64,000 nucleotides of DNA from Sinomicrobium kalidii (GTDB lineage Bacteria > Bacteroidota > Bacteroidia > Flavobacteriales > Flavobacteriaceae): contig NZ_CP089211.1 of the NCBI RefSeq assembly GCF_021183825.1, positions 4,260,501 through 4,324,500 on the forward strand, given 5' to 3'. A program made the position numbers and the translations under genes. Position 1 is the stretch's first letter. Every line of letters starts with the position of its first letter. This document shows positions 37,120-47,664 of this stretch, in pieces. The notes beneath the pieces are model-generated. The model worked only from the letters and a program-made list of their open reading frames with translations, ran no database searches and was not told the origin of the DNA.

Positions 37120-38304
37120 ATGGATAAGATCAGTGACCATATTTTAGGACTTATTACCGCGTATACTTCCGGGGAGATCACGCAAAAGGAATTCCGGGTC
37201 TTGCAGGAATGGATACGGGAAAGCCCGGAGAACAGGCTGGCGTTCATAGCCCATCTGCATGCCTATAAAAAATGGAGAAGAACAGGGTTTATGCAAACCC
37301 TGGACAAAGGAAAAGCCTGGGAACTCATTACCTCAAAATTAAAAACCCCGTTACAGCCGGTTTCAAAATCGAAATATATTAGATTCACTACCCGGTATTT
37401 TAAATATGCCGCGGCAATTCTGGTATTGCTGGCCCTGGGCTTTTTCTACCAACAAGGTTATTTCTCTCCCCGGTCTGATGATGTACTCGTCCCCCGGGAG
37501 GAAGCCGTAACCCTGCAATTAGACAATGGTAAAATAGAGATTATAGATACGGAAACCTCCCAAAATGTTACCGATGCCCGGGGCAATCTCGTAGGAAAAC
37601 AAAATAAAAACCAGATCACTTATACCCCAAATGCTATTACGGGTTCAATGGCTTATAACACTCTTACGGTGCCCTACGGTAAACGTTTTGAAGTGATCTT
37701 ATCTGACGGTACCTCCGTACGTTTGAATGCGGGTACTTCGCTGAAGTATCCCACACACTTTCAGGAAGGAGAGCATCGGCAGGTCTTCCTTAACGGAGAG
37801 GCCTTTTTCGAAGTGGCCAAAGACGCGGAACGTCCTTTTATTGTGAATGCCGACGATTTAAATGTACGGGTACTGGGCACCCGGTTCAATGTAGCCATCT
37901 ACCCTGAGGATGAAGCTACCGATGTAGTACTGGTAGAAGGTGCCGTAGGGCTGTATACCGAAGATGAAAATTTTAACCCTGATAAAAACACGGTTCTGAG
38001 CCCCGGGCATATAGCCGTCTTTAACCGGAAGGAAAAAACGATTTCTACCAAGGAAGTGGTTACCAGGGTCTATACGTCCTGGACAAAAGGAGAACTCGTA
38101 TTCCGTAACATGCCTCTTGAAAGTATCCTTAAAAAACTGGAAAGGCACTATAACATTACCATTATAAACAACAACACTGAGCTGGCCCAAAAGGAATTTA
38201 ACGCCAGTTTTGGCCGGGAACCCATAGAAAAAGTGCTGGAATACTTTAAAATATCCTATGGTATTACATATAAAATAGAAGACAATAAAGTAATTATAGA
38301 ATGA
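37120..38304 (+). CDS. FecR-family anti-sigma factor
   Basis: A 394-residue single-pass membrane anti-sigma protein. The cytoplasmic N-terminus (about 1-90) binds sigma. One transmembrane helix lies at about 97-115 (YAAAILVLLALGFFY). The periplasmic FecR domain has VPYGKRFEVILSDGTSV and VFLNGEAFFEVAKD (about 225). A C-terminal DUF4974-like domain (VFRNMPLESILKKLERHYN to the end) would contact the STN domain of the SusC transporter. It lies between sigma and susC on one strand. A 291-base leader with a CGGAAAATG/CATTTTCCG hairpin (38523-38546) separates it from susC. Confidence 0.95.
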   Translation: MDKISDHILGLITAYTSGEITQKEFRVLQEWIRESPENRLAFIAHLHAYKKWRRTGFMQTLDKGKAWELITSKLKTPLQPVSKSKYIRFTTRYFKYAAAILVLLALGFFYQQGYFSPRSDDVLVPREEAVTLQLDNGKIEIIDTETSQNVTDARGNLVGKQNKNQITYTPNAITGSMAYNTLTVPYGKRFEVILSDGTSVRLNAGTSLKYPTHFQEGEHRQVFLNGEAFFEVAKDAERPFIVNADDLNVRVLGTRFNVAIYPEDEATDVVLVEGAVGLYTEDENFNPDKNTVLSPGHIAVFNRKEKTISTKEVVTRVYTSWTKGELVFRNMPLESILKKLERHYNITIINNNTELAQKEFNASFGREPIEKVLEYFKISYGITYKIEDNKVIIE

Positions 38305-38595
38305 AACAGTGACCATTCCACATGCTTTGTACCATTAAGTTGAAAAAGAAAAAACGAATCGCAATGTTAGTAAAGGATTTCACAGAGGACACAGGAGGTC
38401 TATTCAAAAATCGCAATAAACAATGCCTATGAAATAATATCGATACAAAAGAACTAACCGGAATACACGAACATCTTCTTAAAAAATCCTGGCTGACCGG
38501 TGGAGCGGACTAAAAGGAAAGCCGGAAAATGGTGGAGCATTTTCCGACTTGATGATGTGATTAATAAAATTAACCACAAACCAATACTTAAAAGT
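38305..38595 (+). other. Leader region before susC
   Basis: 291 bases without a gene. A hairpin with perfect 9-bp arms (CGGAAAATG and CATTTTCCG, about 38523-38546) lies 50 bases before the susC start and could control its expression. The open frame reaching back to 38500 is ignored because the signal peptide begins at 38596. Confidence 0.4.
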
Positions 38596-41500
38596 ATGAA
38601 AAAACTTCTTAATAATACAAGAAGCCCTAATCTGTTTTTTAAAATTGATCTGAAGATGAAACTCAGTGCCATATGCATATTGGCAACACTGTTCTCCCTG
38701 CAGGCTCATAATTCTTATTCACAGAAAAAGATTTCCCTGAATTTGAATAATGTCCCTATGGAGCGTCTTCTGGATGAAATTGAAAACCGTACCGACTTTA
38801 ATTTTGTCTATAAAACCGAAGATGTAGACCTGAAACGTATGGTCTCCGTTAACGTAAATCAGGAAAAGATAATTAGTGTGCTGGATCGTGTTTTTTCCGG
38901 GACCCGAACCGTCTATACGGTGGTGGGACAACAGATATTGTTGACCGAAAGAAAATCGGAACAAGCAGTTGTACTTCGGGCCCAGAAACAGGTGCGGGGA
39001 ACCGTCACAGATCAAAAAGGTACACCCATCCCGGGAGTTAATGTTTTTGTCAATATAGGAGTTGAGGATATTGGTGATGGTGTCGCTACTGATTTTGAGG
39101 GAAAATATACAATTGCAGTCACGCCCGGAGAGACACTCACGTTTTCGCATGTGAGTTTTGTTTCCCGAAGCGTACTTGTCGAAGATCAGACCACAATAGA
39201 TGTTACTTTGGAAGAATTATACAATGAATTGGAAGGCGTTGTGATCACCGGTTACCAAAAAATTGAAAGTGGAGATAATGCCGGCGCTTTTGCCAAGGCC
39301 GATATGTCCACCGTGCAAAACAGGAGCACCAGTATGAATGTATTGGACAGGATTGATGGCCTGGTTCCCGGAGTTGTGATCAACCAGTCACCTTCAGATG
39401 AAGAAGGTGTAGACAACTCGGTACTTGTCAGGGGGTTGACCACCATTAATGCCAACAGGCAACCCCTTTTTGTAGTGGATGGTGTGCCTATTAATAATAT
39501 ATCAAGGATTAATCCCCGGGATATAGAAGATATTACCGTGCTTAAAGATGCCTCTGCAAGTGCCGTTTACGGGTCCAGGGCGGCAAACGGAGTAATAGTG
39601 ATAACAACCAAAAAAGGCAAGGTCAATTCGAAAATTCAGTTTGACTATGATACCTTTATCAATTTTCAGGGTAAACCGGACCTGGATTATATTCCCACTT
39701 TGACGAGCAGGCAATTTATAGACTTCGCGAGAGCTATTTTCGATCCTGTTTTAAATCCCTATGGGCAAGTATCCAATACTGCGAGTTTAACAGACCCGGG
39801 CGTACCTCCTCATGAGCAGATCTTATACGACCTGGATAACGGACTTATAGACCAGGCAACCGCAGAAAGAAGGTTGGATGCTTTAGCTTCGTTTAACAAT
39901 ACCAATCAGATAAAGGACCTGTGGTACAGGGATGCCATGCTCAACAACCATACTATTTCGGCCAGCGGAGGTACCGAAAAACACACCTTTTATAGCTCGC
40001 TGACATATACCCGTACAGAAGACAATATGCCGGGAAATAACGATAATACTTTCAAGATCAACATAAACCAGGATTTTAAATTCAATAGCAAACTGAAAGT
40101 AGGGCTGGTCACCGATCTTACCCAAAGAATAACCTCCGGAAAAAGGGCATTGACCATAGACAACAGGACCTTACCCTACCTGAGATTCAGGGATGAACAA
40201 GAAAACAACCTCTCCATGCCTTACATGCAAACATTCTCCAGGGACGAATTGCCGGGTTTTGAATCTGCAAGTGGTATTGACCTGGATTACAATCCGCTGG
40301 ACGAATATGACAGGGGATATGACAAAGGCAGGGATTTTCAGGCAAGGATAACGGCCAGCTTGAATTGGGAGTTGCTGGAAGGATTAGAGTTTCAGGGGCT
40401 TTACGGATATGTCCGGGGAAACGGCAAGGTTGTGGAGTATAATAACCCCGATAATTTTGTAGTACGCCTGGAAAATGCCACAATGACACAACCCGCAACA
40501 TCTCCGGAAGGCAGCCCCATTCACCATATTCCGCTGGACGGGGGACACTATTACGAAGAAAACGGCCTGGAGCGCAATTGGGTAGTCAGGAATCAACTGA
40601 ATTTTAACAGGGAATGGGACCATAAACACAGGCTAAACATTCTGGTAGGACAGGAGGCTCAGGAGCAGTTAACAACGGTAACAAGCAGTTTTACAAGGGC
40701 TTTTGACGATCAAAGTTTGACGTTTCCATCCCTGGATCTGAACGAACTTTCAACAACGGGGATAGGTAATCCGGTAATTGCGCAGGACCCTTTCGGAAGA
40801 AGTTATATCAGTATTGGTGGAGAAAGGGCACCGTTCAGGATCGTGGAAGACCGATACAGGTTTTCTTCCTATTATGGTACCCTGAATTATACCTTAAACC
40901 ATAAATATGTAATTAACGGAAGCGGGCGTATAGACCGTTCCAATCTCTTTGGAAGAGACCAGTCAGCGCAAAATAAGCCTGTATGGAGTGCAGGTTTTAA
41001 ATGGTTACTGGGAAATGAAGATTTTCTCAATCATGCAGCCTGGCTGGATAATTTGGGACTACGGGCAACCTACGGTCTTACAGGAAATGCTCCGAGCCCC
41101 GGAACAGCTTCTTCCTATGATATATTGTCCTCATCTTCCAGCTCATTGTTTAACAGGGGATATGAAATTACCACTCCGGGCAATCCCGATCTCACCTGGG
41201 AAAGTACCAGAACATTAAATCTGGGGGTAGACTTCGGTTTTTTTAATGAACACTTAAGCGGTTCCATAGATTATTACATCAAAAAAACGGAAAACCTTAT
41301 TGGTTTTGTTCCGACAAACAGTTTTACAGGGTATTCCGGCATTACCGGAAACTTTGGTGATATTGAGAACGAGGGACTGGAAATAATGCTCAAGACCTTA
41401 AATATAAACACCGGAAATTTCTCCTGGTACACGCAATTTATCCTGGGGTATAACCAAAATCAAATAACACGCCTCAATCAACAAGTGCCCATAGTGGATG

Positions 41501-42228
41501 GTAGCGAATTAATTTACACAAGGTATCTTGAAGGGTATTCCGCATTTAGTTTGTTTGCGTATGACTTTGTGGGGCTGGATGAGATGGGGGACCCGCAAAT
41601 CCGTCTCGCAGATGGTAGCACTACCAAAATGCCTTTTGGCACTACCGTTGAAGACATGAAATATATGGGGACATACCAGCCCAAGTGGTCGGGAGGGTTC
41701 AGTAATAGCTTTTCATATGGAAATTTCACCCTTAATGCCAATATCATATATAATCTTGGACACGTGATGCGGCTGGACAGCCCGAATCCCTTTATTGCAT
41801 TTTCAGGCGGACGACTTATTGCTGATGCTTCTAATAATTTTACATCCGGAAACCTGCATCCCGATATTTTAAATAGATGGCGTCAGGCAGGAGACGAAGC
41901 TGTTACAAATGTGCCTTCCTATGTGGCCGAGAGAGCAGTTAGCCAGGGCAGAAGAAATATAGATTACTATACCTATGGCGATATCAATGTAGCTTCGGCC
42001 TCCTATGTTAAATTACGCGATATCAGTTTAAATTACAGGTTTCCCGAATCCCTTTTGGACCAGGTTGGTTTTGACAGTTTTTCTTTACGTGTACAACTTA
42101 GCAACCTGATGCTGTGGAAAAAGAACAAGGCCGGTATAGATCCGGAATTTCATAACCTCCGGATGGGCCGACGCAGTGTTCCCATTAACCAGAAGTCCAT
42201 CACATTCGGGTTACACCTATCAATTTAA
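38596..42228 (+). CDS. SusC/RagA-type TonB-dependent transporter with STN domain
   Basis: A 1210-residue outer-membrane transporter. I start at the ATG at 38596, in front of the signal-containing KMKLSAICILATLFSLQAH. Next is an STN domain (ISLNLNNVPMERLLDEIENR, about 60-120), which links to FecR, then a carboxypeptidase-like beta domain (VRGTVTDQKGTPIPGVNV). The plug contains the SusC TonB-box region VVITGYQKI, LDRIDGLVPGVVI and VLKDASASAVYGSRAANGV, and a long barrel ends the protein. It pairs with the susD gene 13 bases downstream. The following genes are thiol-redox and peptidase genes, with no glycan enzyme, so a peptide substrate is more likely than a glycan. Confidence 0.96.
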   Translation: MKKLLNNTRSPNLFFKIDLKMKLSAICILATLFSLQAHNSYSQKKISLNLNNVPMERLLDEIENRTDFNFVYKTEDVDLKRMVSVNVNQEKIISVLDRVFSGTRTVYTVVGQQILLTERKSEQAVVLRAQKQVRGTVTDQKGTPIPGVNVFVNIGVEDIGDGVATDFEGKYTIAVTPGETLTFSHVSFVSRSVLVEDQTTIDVTLEELYNELEGVVITGYQKIESGDNAGAFAKADMSTVQNRSTSMNVLDRIDGLVPGVVINQSPSDEEGVDNSVLVRGLTTINANRQPLFVVDGVPINNISRINPRDIEDITVLKDASASAVYGSRAANGVIVITTKKGKVNSKIQFDYDTFINFQGKPDLDYIPTLTSRQFIDFARAIFDPVLNPYGQVSNTASLTDPGVPPHEQILYDLDNGLIDQATAERRLDALASFNNTNQIKDLWYRDAMLNNHTISASGGTEKHTFYSSLTYTRTEDNMPGNNDNTFKININQDFKFNSKLKVGLVTDLTQRITSGKRALTIDNRTLPYLRFRDEQENNLSMPYMQTFSRDELPGFESASGIDLDYNPLDEYDRGYDKGRDFQARITASLNWELLEGLEFQGLYGYVRGNGKVVEYNNPDNFVVRLENATMTQPATSPEGSPIHHIPLDGGHYYEENGLERNWVVRNQLNFNREWDHKHRLNILVGQEAQEQLTTVTSSFTRAFDDQSLTFPSLDLNELSTTGIGNPVIAQDPFGRSYISIGGERAPFRIVEDRYRFSSYYGTLNYTLNHKYVINGSGRIDRSNLFGRDQSAQNKPVWSAGFKWLLGNEDFLNHAAWLDNLGLRATYGLTGNAPSPGTASSYDILSSSSSSLFNRGYEITTPGNPDLTWESTRTLNLGVDFGFFNEHLSGSIDYYIKKTENLIGFVPTNSFTGYSGITGNFGDIENEGLEIMLKTLNINTGNFSWYTQFILGYNQNQITRLNQQVPIVDGSELIYTRYLEGYSAFSLFAYDFVGLDEMGDPQIRLADGSTTKMPFGTTVEDMKYMGTYQPKWSGGFSNSFSYGNFTLNANIIYNLGHVMRLDSPNPFIAFSGGRLIADASNNFTSGNLHPDILNRWRQAGDEAVTNVPSYVAERAVSQGRRNIDYYTYGDINVASASYVKLRDISLNYRFPESLLDQVGFDSFSLRVQLSNLMLWKKNKAGIDPEFHNLRMGRRSVPINQKSITFGLHLSI

Positions 42229-42241
42229 AAGTTGAAATCAG

Positions 42242-43678
42242 ATGAAAAAAATCAAACAAAATATATACAGGAAAGGATTCATTTTTTTAATGGCCTTACA
42301 CGCAATATCCTGCAGTGAAGATTACCTGGACATTACCCCCAGGGGCGATCTCATCGCTTCGAGGACCAGCGATTACGAGTTGTTATTCTACAATAATGAC
42401 ATGATTAATATCGGCTCTGACCTGACGGTGAAAATGTCTCCCGAAGTTTGTGCGATAGACCAGTTTTTTTCCGGAGCAGAGTTGACAAGGCAAAGAGCTT
42501 TTAGATGGGAAGCAGATATTTATCAACCTGTGGATGTACCGAATGAAGTCAGCGATTTTATGGGAAAAATATATGTTTTCAACAAGATCATTAACGAAGT
42601 CATGCAATCTACCGGGGAAAATGAGAATGAAAAGGCTTCCTTAAGGGCGGAAGCCCTGGCAAGCAGAGCCTGGTGCTATTTTAACCTTATTAATTTTTAC
42701 GGCAGGCCTTATAATCCTCAAACGGCCGCATCAGATCCCGGATTCCCGATTGTAACCGAAGCCGATGTGCGTCAGGATGATTTTGTTCGCTCCAGTGTAC
42801 AGGAAGTCTACGATTTTATTATTAACGATCTGGAAACCGCAATACCTGATCTGCCTTATAGTGAAGATAGGCTTCGTATGGGTAGAGGCGCTGCCGAAGC
42901 ACTTTTGGCCAAAGTCCATGTATTTATGGGGAATTATCCGGAGGCCCTGACTTTGTTCGATAATGCCTTTGATTCTTTTGATGCATCTCCCCTTGATATC
43001 CGGATTTACGATTTAAATGTAACGACATTACCCGGAGGAGTTAACGAACCGGGGTCGTTCGGGCCGTCAACTCCGCCGGTTGCTGATAATACCGAGATCG
43101 TCTACCACAAGTATCTCGTCAATTTGAACGCCATACTTAATTCGGATGTGCTGCTCTCGCCTGAGACTGCTGCACTTTATGGCGCCAATGATATAAGATT
43201 CAACGAAAATTTTTCCGATTCGGAATTTTTCGGACCTCCGTTTGCAGTACCTGGTGTCTACAGGCGCTTGGCGCCACCTCAGGTTATCATTGGCATTGAT
43301 ATCAAAGATATTTATCTGCTCCGCACGGAATGCAAAGCACGTACGGGCGACCTGGAAGGAGCGATTTCCGATCTGGAAGATTACAGAGAACTGAGAATGC
43401 CCGAAACGGATGCAGACGTACCAGATATGGGACAAACCGACCTGATAAGGTATGTTATAGACGAGAGAAGACGGGAATACGCCGTTCAGGGTACAGAATG
43501 GTTTACCGTAAGAAGGATTTTCAACGACCCTGTTTTTAGTTCGGATACTTATATCCATACACTTTACAATAACGACGGCACAGTGAGGGAAACCTATTCC
43601 CTCACGGAAGATAGGCTGCAATTGAGATTTACGGATAACATATTACAGGAAAACCCGGGATTGACCAATAATCCCTAA
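42242..43678 (+). CDS. SusD/RagB-family lipoprotein
   Basis: A 478-residue surface lipoprotein partnering the SusC upstream. The lipobox is AISC (Cys near 23), then SEDYLDITPRGDL as in most SusD proteins. TPR-like helices include ALASRAWCYFNLINFYGRPY (about 140). The C-terminal SusD region has VIDERRREYAVQGTEWFTVRR (two parts) near 420 and ends in LQENPGLTNNP. It is slightly shorter than glycan-type SusD proteins, closer to the RagB-like group. The small size suits, but does not prove, peptide binding. Confidence 0.95.
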   Translation: MKKIKQNIYRKGFIFLMALHAISCSEDYLDITPRGDLIASRTSDYELLFYNNDMINIGSDLTVKMSPEVCAIDQFFSGAELTRQRAFRWEADIYQPVDVPNEVSDFMGKIYVFNKIINEVMQSTGENENEKASLRAEALASRAWCYFNLINFYGRPYNPQTAASDPGFPIVTEADVRQDDFVRSSVQEVYDFIINDLETAIPDLPYSEDRLRMGRGAAEALLAKVHVFMGNYPEALTLFDNAFDSFDASPLDIRIYDLNVTTLPGGVNEPGSFGPSTPPVADNTEIVYHKYLVNLNAILNSDVLLSPETAALYGANDIRFNENFSDSEFFGPPFAVPGVYRRLAPPQVIIGIDIKDIYLLRTECKARTGDLEGAISDLEDYRELRMPETDADVPDMGQTDLIRYVIDERRREYAVQGTEWFTVRRIFNDPVFSSDTYIHTLYNNDGTVRETYSLTEDRLQLRFTDNILQENPGLTNNP

Positions 43679-43754
43679 CCATATAAAACAGGATTTTAAT
43701 ACGGATAACAGATCGAAAACACCCATTGATAAATAAAACTGATAAAACAGAAAA

Positions 43755-45020
43755 ATGAATTTAAAAAAAGTAATTATCGCAATATCCTGCCTGTTCGCAG
43801 GTACATTTCTAACTGCCCAGGAAGTAACCGGAATACAGGCGGACATACGTGCAATGACCAAGGAGACGGATCCTGAAAAAGCCATTGTCATAAAGGACCG
43901 GATTATTAAAGAGTATGATCTGGACACATTAAAAGACTCCGAAACCATGGATATGTTAAACGGAAATGTTGCCCTGGCTTTTGTGATGAAAAAGAATTAT
44001 AAGGAGTTTGAAAAATACATCGGGAAAATTAAAAACAGGTTCAATCAGACATCTATGCTCAATATGGCTGCCAATAAGCTTTTAGCCGAAGATATCGATG
44101 CTAATTACGCCAATAAAATAGCAGTAAAAACCCTGGAAGAATATTATTCGTTCAAAGATGATCCCAATGCAAGACCCGACAGTTATACCCTGGAAAACTG
44201 GGAAAGGTTCATTACCTTTTCAAAATATCCTTATTACGACACTTATGCAAAATCACTGTTTGCCCTGAAAAGGTATAAGGAAGCCCTGCAATACCAGCGA
44301 ATGACATTTCAGGGCGAACCGGAAGAAGGCCTTCCCGTTTCGGTTGAGCGATATGCCAAACTCCTCGAATTGAACGGGGAGAAAGAAAGTGCAAAACAGC
44401 TGCTGTTAAAAATTGCAGGAAAAGGCAAACTGAACAAAGGCATGATTGCCCAGCTGGAGTCGTTCTATGTCTCCGAAAGAGGCAATAATGCGGGGTTTGA
44501 TGCCTATATGGACAGTCTGCAGAATAATAAGGCTGAACTCATAAAAGATCTCAGGACAAAAATGATTAATGAACCTGCCCCTCCTTTTACCTTAAAAGAT
44601 TTAAGCGGAAAACAGGTGAGCCTGTCCGATTATAAAGGAAAAATAGTGATCCTGGATTTGTGGGCCACCTGGTGTGTGCCTTGTATAAAGTCATTTCCGG
44701 CCATGCAGAAACAGGTTAAAAAACATCCGGATGTAGCATTCCTGTTCATCGCTGTGCAGGAAACAGGAGATAATATCCCGGAAAAGGTGAAAAACTTTAT
44801 GGACAAGAAGAATTATTCCTTTCATGTATTACTGGACGAACCTGTCGCAAAAGGTTCCGAAAAATATAAGATTGTCTCTGCATACAAACCAAACGGAATA
44901 CCGGCAAAATATTTTATCGACAAAAAAGGGAAACTCCGGTTCAGGTCAAAAGGTTTTGATACCGATCAGGAACTGATGAATGAAATAGATGCCATGATTA
45001 CCATAATGAAGACTTTATAG
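43755..45020 (+). CDS. TlpA-like thioredoxin-family protein with helical N-domain
   Basis: A 421-residue periplasmic or membrane-facing thiol protein. Signal peptide ends FLTAQ. A long helical domain (30-260) with TPR-like character precedes a thioredoxin fold of the TlpA/ResA type at 272-420: PAPPFTLKDLSGKQVSLSDY, then WATWCVPCIKSFP with Cys307 and Cys310 (active CxxC), and a cis-Pro near GIPAKYFID. It should reduce disulfides of a substrate or partner, being kept reduced by DsbD encoded downstream. It lies 76 bases after susD. Domain order helical-plus-TlpA is frequent next to SusCD pairs of unknown substrate. Confidence 0.93.
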   Translation: MNLKKVIIAISCLFAGTFLTAQEVTGIQADIRAMTKETDPEKAIVIKDRIIKEYDLDTLKDSETMDMLNGNVALAFVMKKNYKEFEKYIGKIKNRFNQTSMLNMAANKLLAEDIDANYANKIAVKTLEEYYSFKDDPNARPDSYTLENWERFITFSKYPYYDTYAKSLFALKRYKEALQYQRMTFQGEPEEGLPVSVERYAKLLELNGEKESAKQLLLKIAGKGKLNKGMIAQLESFYVSERGNNAGFDAYMDSLQNNKAELIKDLRTKMINEPAPPFTLKDLSGKQVSLSDYKGKIVILDLWATWCVPCIKSFPAMQKQVKKHPDVAFLFIAVQETGDNIPEKVKNFMDKKNYSFHVLLDEPVAKGSEKYKIVSAYKPNGIPAKYFIDKKGKLRFRSKGFDTDQELMNEIDAMITIMKTL

Positions 45021-45125
45021 GAGAACTGACATAAAAGTTACCTTTTAAACTTTATTCTCAATTTGGTTAATCATTTTAAATTATAAGAAACCGTAGTAGT
45101 CAAAATAAATTATAGGAGTATGAAT

Positions 45126-45575
45126 ATGCGAAAAATGATGATTTTGTGTTTTTTGAGCGTTAGTTTAGGGATAAATGCTCAAATTCTCAACCCGGTAAAA
45201 TGGTCAACAAACGTTACCCGGATTTCGGATTCGGAATTCGAGTTGATTGCCACTGCCGAAATGGAGCCCGGCTGGCATTTATATTCACAATCCGTACCGG
45301 AAGGAGGCCCCGTTGCGACACAATTCTCTTACGAAGGAAATGGTCGTTACCTGAAAAAAGGAAATACTTCAGAAGGAGAGGGGCACACTATCCACGACCC
45401 GGTATTTGACATGGAGATCAAGTATTTTGAGAACAAGGCATACTTTAAACAGCGTATAAAAAGCAAGACCGATGAGGCTTTTAAAATTAATGCCTCGGTA
45501 AGGTTTATGCTTTGTGATGATACCCAGTGCTTGCCTCCCAAAGAAGTCGACCTGATATTCGAGATCAATAAATAA
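45126..45575 (+). CDS. Free-standing DsbD alpha (N-terminal) domain protein
   Basis: A 149-residue exported protein with signal peptide [16 protein letters not shown] and one immunoglobulin-like DsbD-alpha domain with the Cys pair CDDTQC. It closely resembles residues 20-145 of the DsbD protein encoded next ([45 protein letters not shown]). I choose Met at 45126 because AGGAG at 45114-45118 is 7 bases away, against 1 base for the ATG at 45120. It would shuttle electrons between the membrane part of DsbD and periplasmic TlpA proteins, as a second, detached alpha arm. The gap to dsbD is only 4 bases. Confidence 0.85.
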   Translation: MRKMMILCFLSVSLGINAQILNPVKWSTNVTRISDSEFELIATAEMEPGWHLYSQSVPEGGPVATQFSYEGNGRYLKKGNTSEGEGHTIHDPVFDMEIKYFENKAYFKQRIKSKTDEAFKINASVRFMLCDDTQCLPPKEVDLIFEINK

Positions 45576-45579
45576 TCGC

Positions 45580-47553
45580 ATGAAAAAACTTATTTTTTTC
45601 TTTCTCCTTTGTGCATTTGCAGCAGGAAGGGCTCAGGTTTTTGAACCTGCGACATGGACAACTTCGGTTGAAAGGGTTTCCGGTACGGAATACAATCTGA
45701 TATCCACAGCCCGGATAGATTCCGGGTGGCATTTGTATTCGCAGAATGTTCCGGCAGATGGTCCTGTACCCACAACCTTTACTTATGACGATGCCAACGG
45801 TGCTTTCCGGTTTGTTGGCAATACCGTGGAAGGAGAGGGTATTACTGTTGACGATCCCGTTTTTCAGATGAAAATTAAATATTTTGAAGCCAAAGCAGTG
45901 TTTACGCAGCGGGTCGAAGTATCGGGAACAGGAACTACCGTGCATGCTTTCGTAGAATATATGGTCTGTGATGATTCAAAATGCCTGCCACCTGTTGAAG
46001 AGGAACTGGTCTTTGACCTTTCTGGCGCCGGAGAAACCGTTGCCGGAACGGAAAAAAAGGCCACTACAACGGATGTTCAGCCCCTACCATCAGATAAGGA
46101 AGATTCGAACAGAGGCCTGGGCACCATTTTTTTTATAGCATTTCTGTCAGGTTTTGCAGCCTTGTTAACACCTTGTGTATTCCCGATGATCCCCATGACG
46201 GTAAGTTTTTTTACCAAGCAAAGTAAAACCAGGGCCAGAGGTATTCGAAATGCCATTGTTTACGGGATATGTATTATTGTTATTTATGTATTGTTGGGAA
46301 CAGCCGTTACCGCTATATTCGGAGCCAGTGCCCTAAACGCACTGGCAACCAATGTATGGTTCAATATCATTTTCTTTTTACTGCTGGTCATTTTTGCCAT
46401 GTCTTTTTTTGGAGCCTTTGAGATTGTATTGCCCGGTTCCTGGGCCAATAAGGTAGATTCGCAAAGCCTTCGGGGCGGGTTTATAGGGATATTTTTCATG
46501 GCCCTGGCCCTGGCTATTGTCTCTTTCTCCTGTACCGGCCCGATAGTGGGGACCCTGCTTGTGGAGGCAGCTTCAAAAGGCGGTATAGCCCCCATTGTGG
46601 GCATGCTGGGTTTTTCCCTGGCCATTGCTTTACCTTTTGCCCTGTTTGCAGCTTTTCCCGGATGGTTAAATTCCCTGCCGAGATCAGGCGGATGGTTAAA
46701 TACCGTAAAAGTGGTACTGGGTTTTCTGGAATTGGCCCTGGCCTTTAAATTTCTGTCGCAGGCAGACCTGGTACTGCAAACCCATTTTTTGGAGCGCGAA
46801 GTGTTTCTGGCCATATGGATCGCTATTTTCGGAACGCTGGTTCTATATCTCTTTGGAAAAATACAATTGCCCCATGATTCGCCCGTAACCCGGCTCTCTG
46901 TCGGGAGACTTTGTACAGGAGTGTTCACACTGGCATTCACCATATACCTGATTCCCGGACTTTGGGGGGCACCGCTGAACCTGATAAGTGCTTTTCCCCC
47001 GCCGCAGCATTATAGCGAAGCGCCCTATGGTGTTGGTCATTCAAAAGTTGAGAGCGATATAACCGCATCAACGGATCATGAAGGACTGCCGGAAGGTGCC
47101 CATTTAATGGCCCCCCATGAAATTCTGGCTTTTGACGATTATGATAGAGGGCTCGCCTATGCCAGAAAAGTTGGAAAACCCGTGATGATCGATTTTACGG
47201 GCTGGGCCTGTGTGAATTGCAGAAAAATGGAGCAAAATGTCTGGCCTGATCCGGGGATTCTGGATATACTCCGGAATGAAGTGGTTTTAATTTCACTTTA
47301 TGTAGATGACAAGAGAAAACTTGAAGATGATGAAGTCGTTGAATCAAAGCTAAGACCGGGCAAGCAATTAAAATATGTCGGACAAAAATGGAGTGAGTTA
47401 CAGACCATAAAATATAAGGCCAACTCACAACCTTTTTATGTGCTGATGGACCACAATGAAGAAAACCTTAATGATCCGGTAGGTTATACCCCTGATGTTC
47501 AGGAATACTACGAGTGGCTGAGACAGGGACTGGAAAACTTTAAAAAACAATAG
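45580..47553 (+). CDS. dsbD: Thiol:disulfide interchange protein DsbD
   Basis: A 657-residue transmembrane reductant carrier. Signal peptide ends GRAQ. The alpha domain (21-145) has Cys130/Cys135 (CDDSKC). The beta domain, with about eight membrane helices (180-470), has Cys199 (LLTPCVFP) and Cys318 (FSCTGP). The C-terminal gamma thioredoxin domain (about 515-657) has CVNC at 544-547. All three redox pairs are present, so it can move electrons from cytoplasmic thioredoxin to periplasmic thiol proteins. Two TlpA-like genes flank it and thioredoxin reductase ends the locus, completing the path. Length and order match full-size DsbD. Confidence 0.95.
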   Translation: MKKLIFFFLLCAFAAGRAQVFEPATWTTSVERVSGTEYNLISTARIDSGWHLYSQNVPADGPVPTTFTYDDANGAFRFVGNTVEGEGITVDDPVFQMKIKYFEAKAVFTQRVEVSGTGTTVHAFVEYMVCDDSKCLPPVEEELVFDLSGAGETVAGTEKKATTTDVQPLPSDKEDSNRGLGTIFFIAFLSGFAALLTPCVFPMIPMTVSFFTKQSKTRARGIRNAIVYGICIIVIYVLLGTAVTAIFGASALNALATNVWFNIIFFLLLVIFAMSFFGAFEIVLPGSWANKVDSQSLRGGFIGIFFMALALAIVSFSCTGPIVGTLLVEAASKGGIAPIVGMLGFSLAIALPFALFAAFPGWLNSLPRSGGWLNTVKVVLGFLELALAFKFLSQADLVLQTHFLEREVFLAIWIAIFGTLVLYLFGKIQLPHDSPVTRLSVGRLCTGVFTLAFTIYLIPGLWGAPLNLISAFPPPQHYSEAPYGVGHSKVESDITASTDHEGLPEGAHLMAPHEILAFDDYDRGLAYARKVGKPVMIDFTGWACVNCRKMEQNVWPDPGILDILRNEVVLISLYVDDKRKLEDDEVVESKLRPGKQLKYVGQKWSELQTIKYKANSQPFYVLMDHNEENLNDPVGYTPDVQEYYEWLRQGLENFKKQ

Positions 47554-47664
47554 CATTTAGCCGGTAAAGAAGGTGGCCGGATATTGATGTAAATCCAAAG
47601 AATACTATTATTATAAAATCATTGATTTTGAATCGGTTACGATCTACCGCTTAAAGATAAAAAA

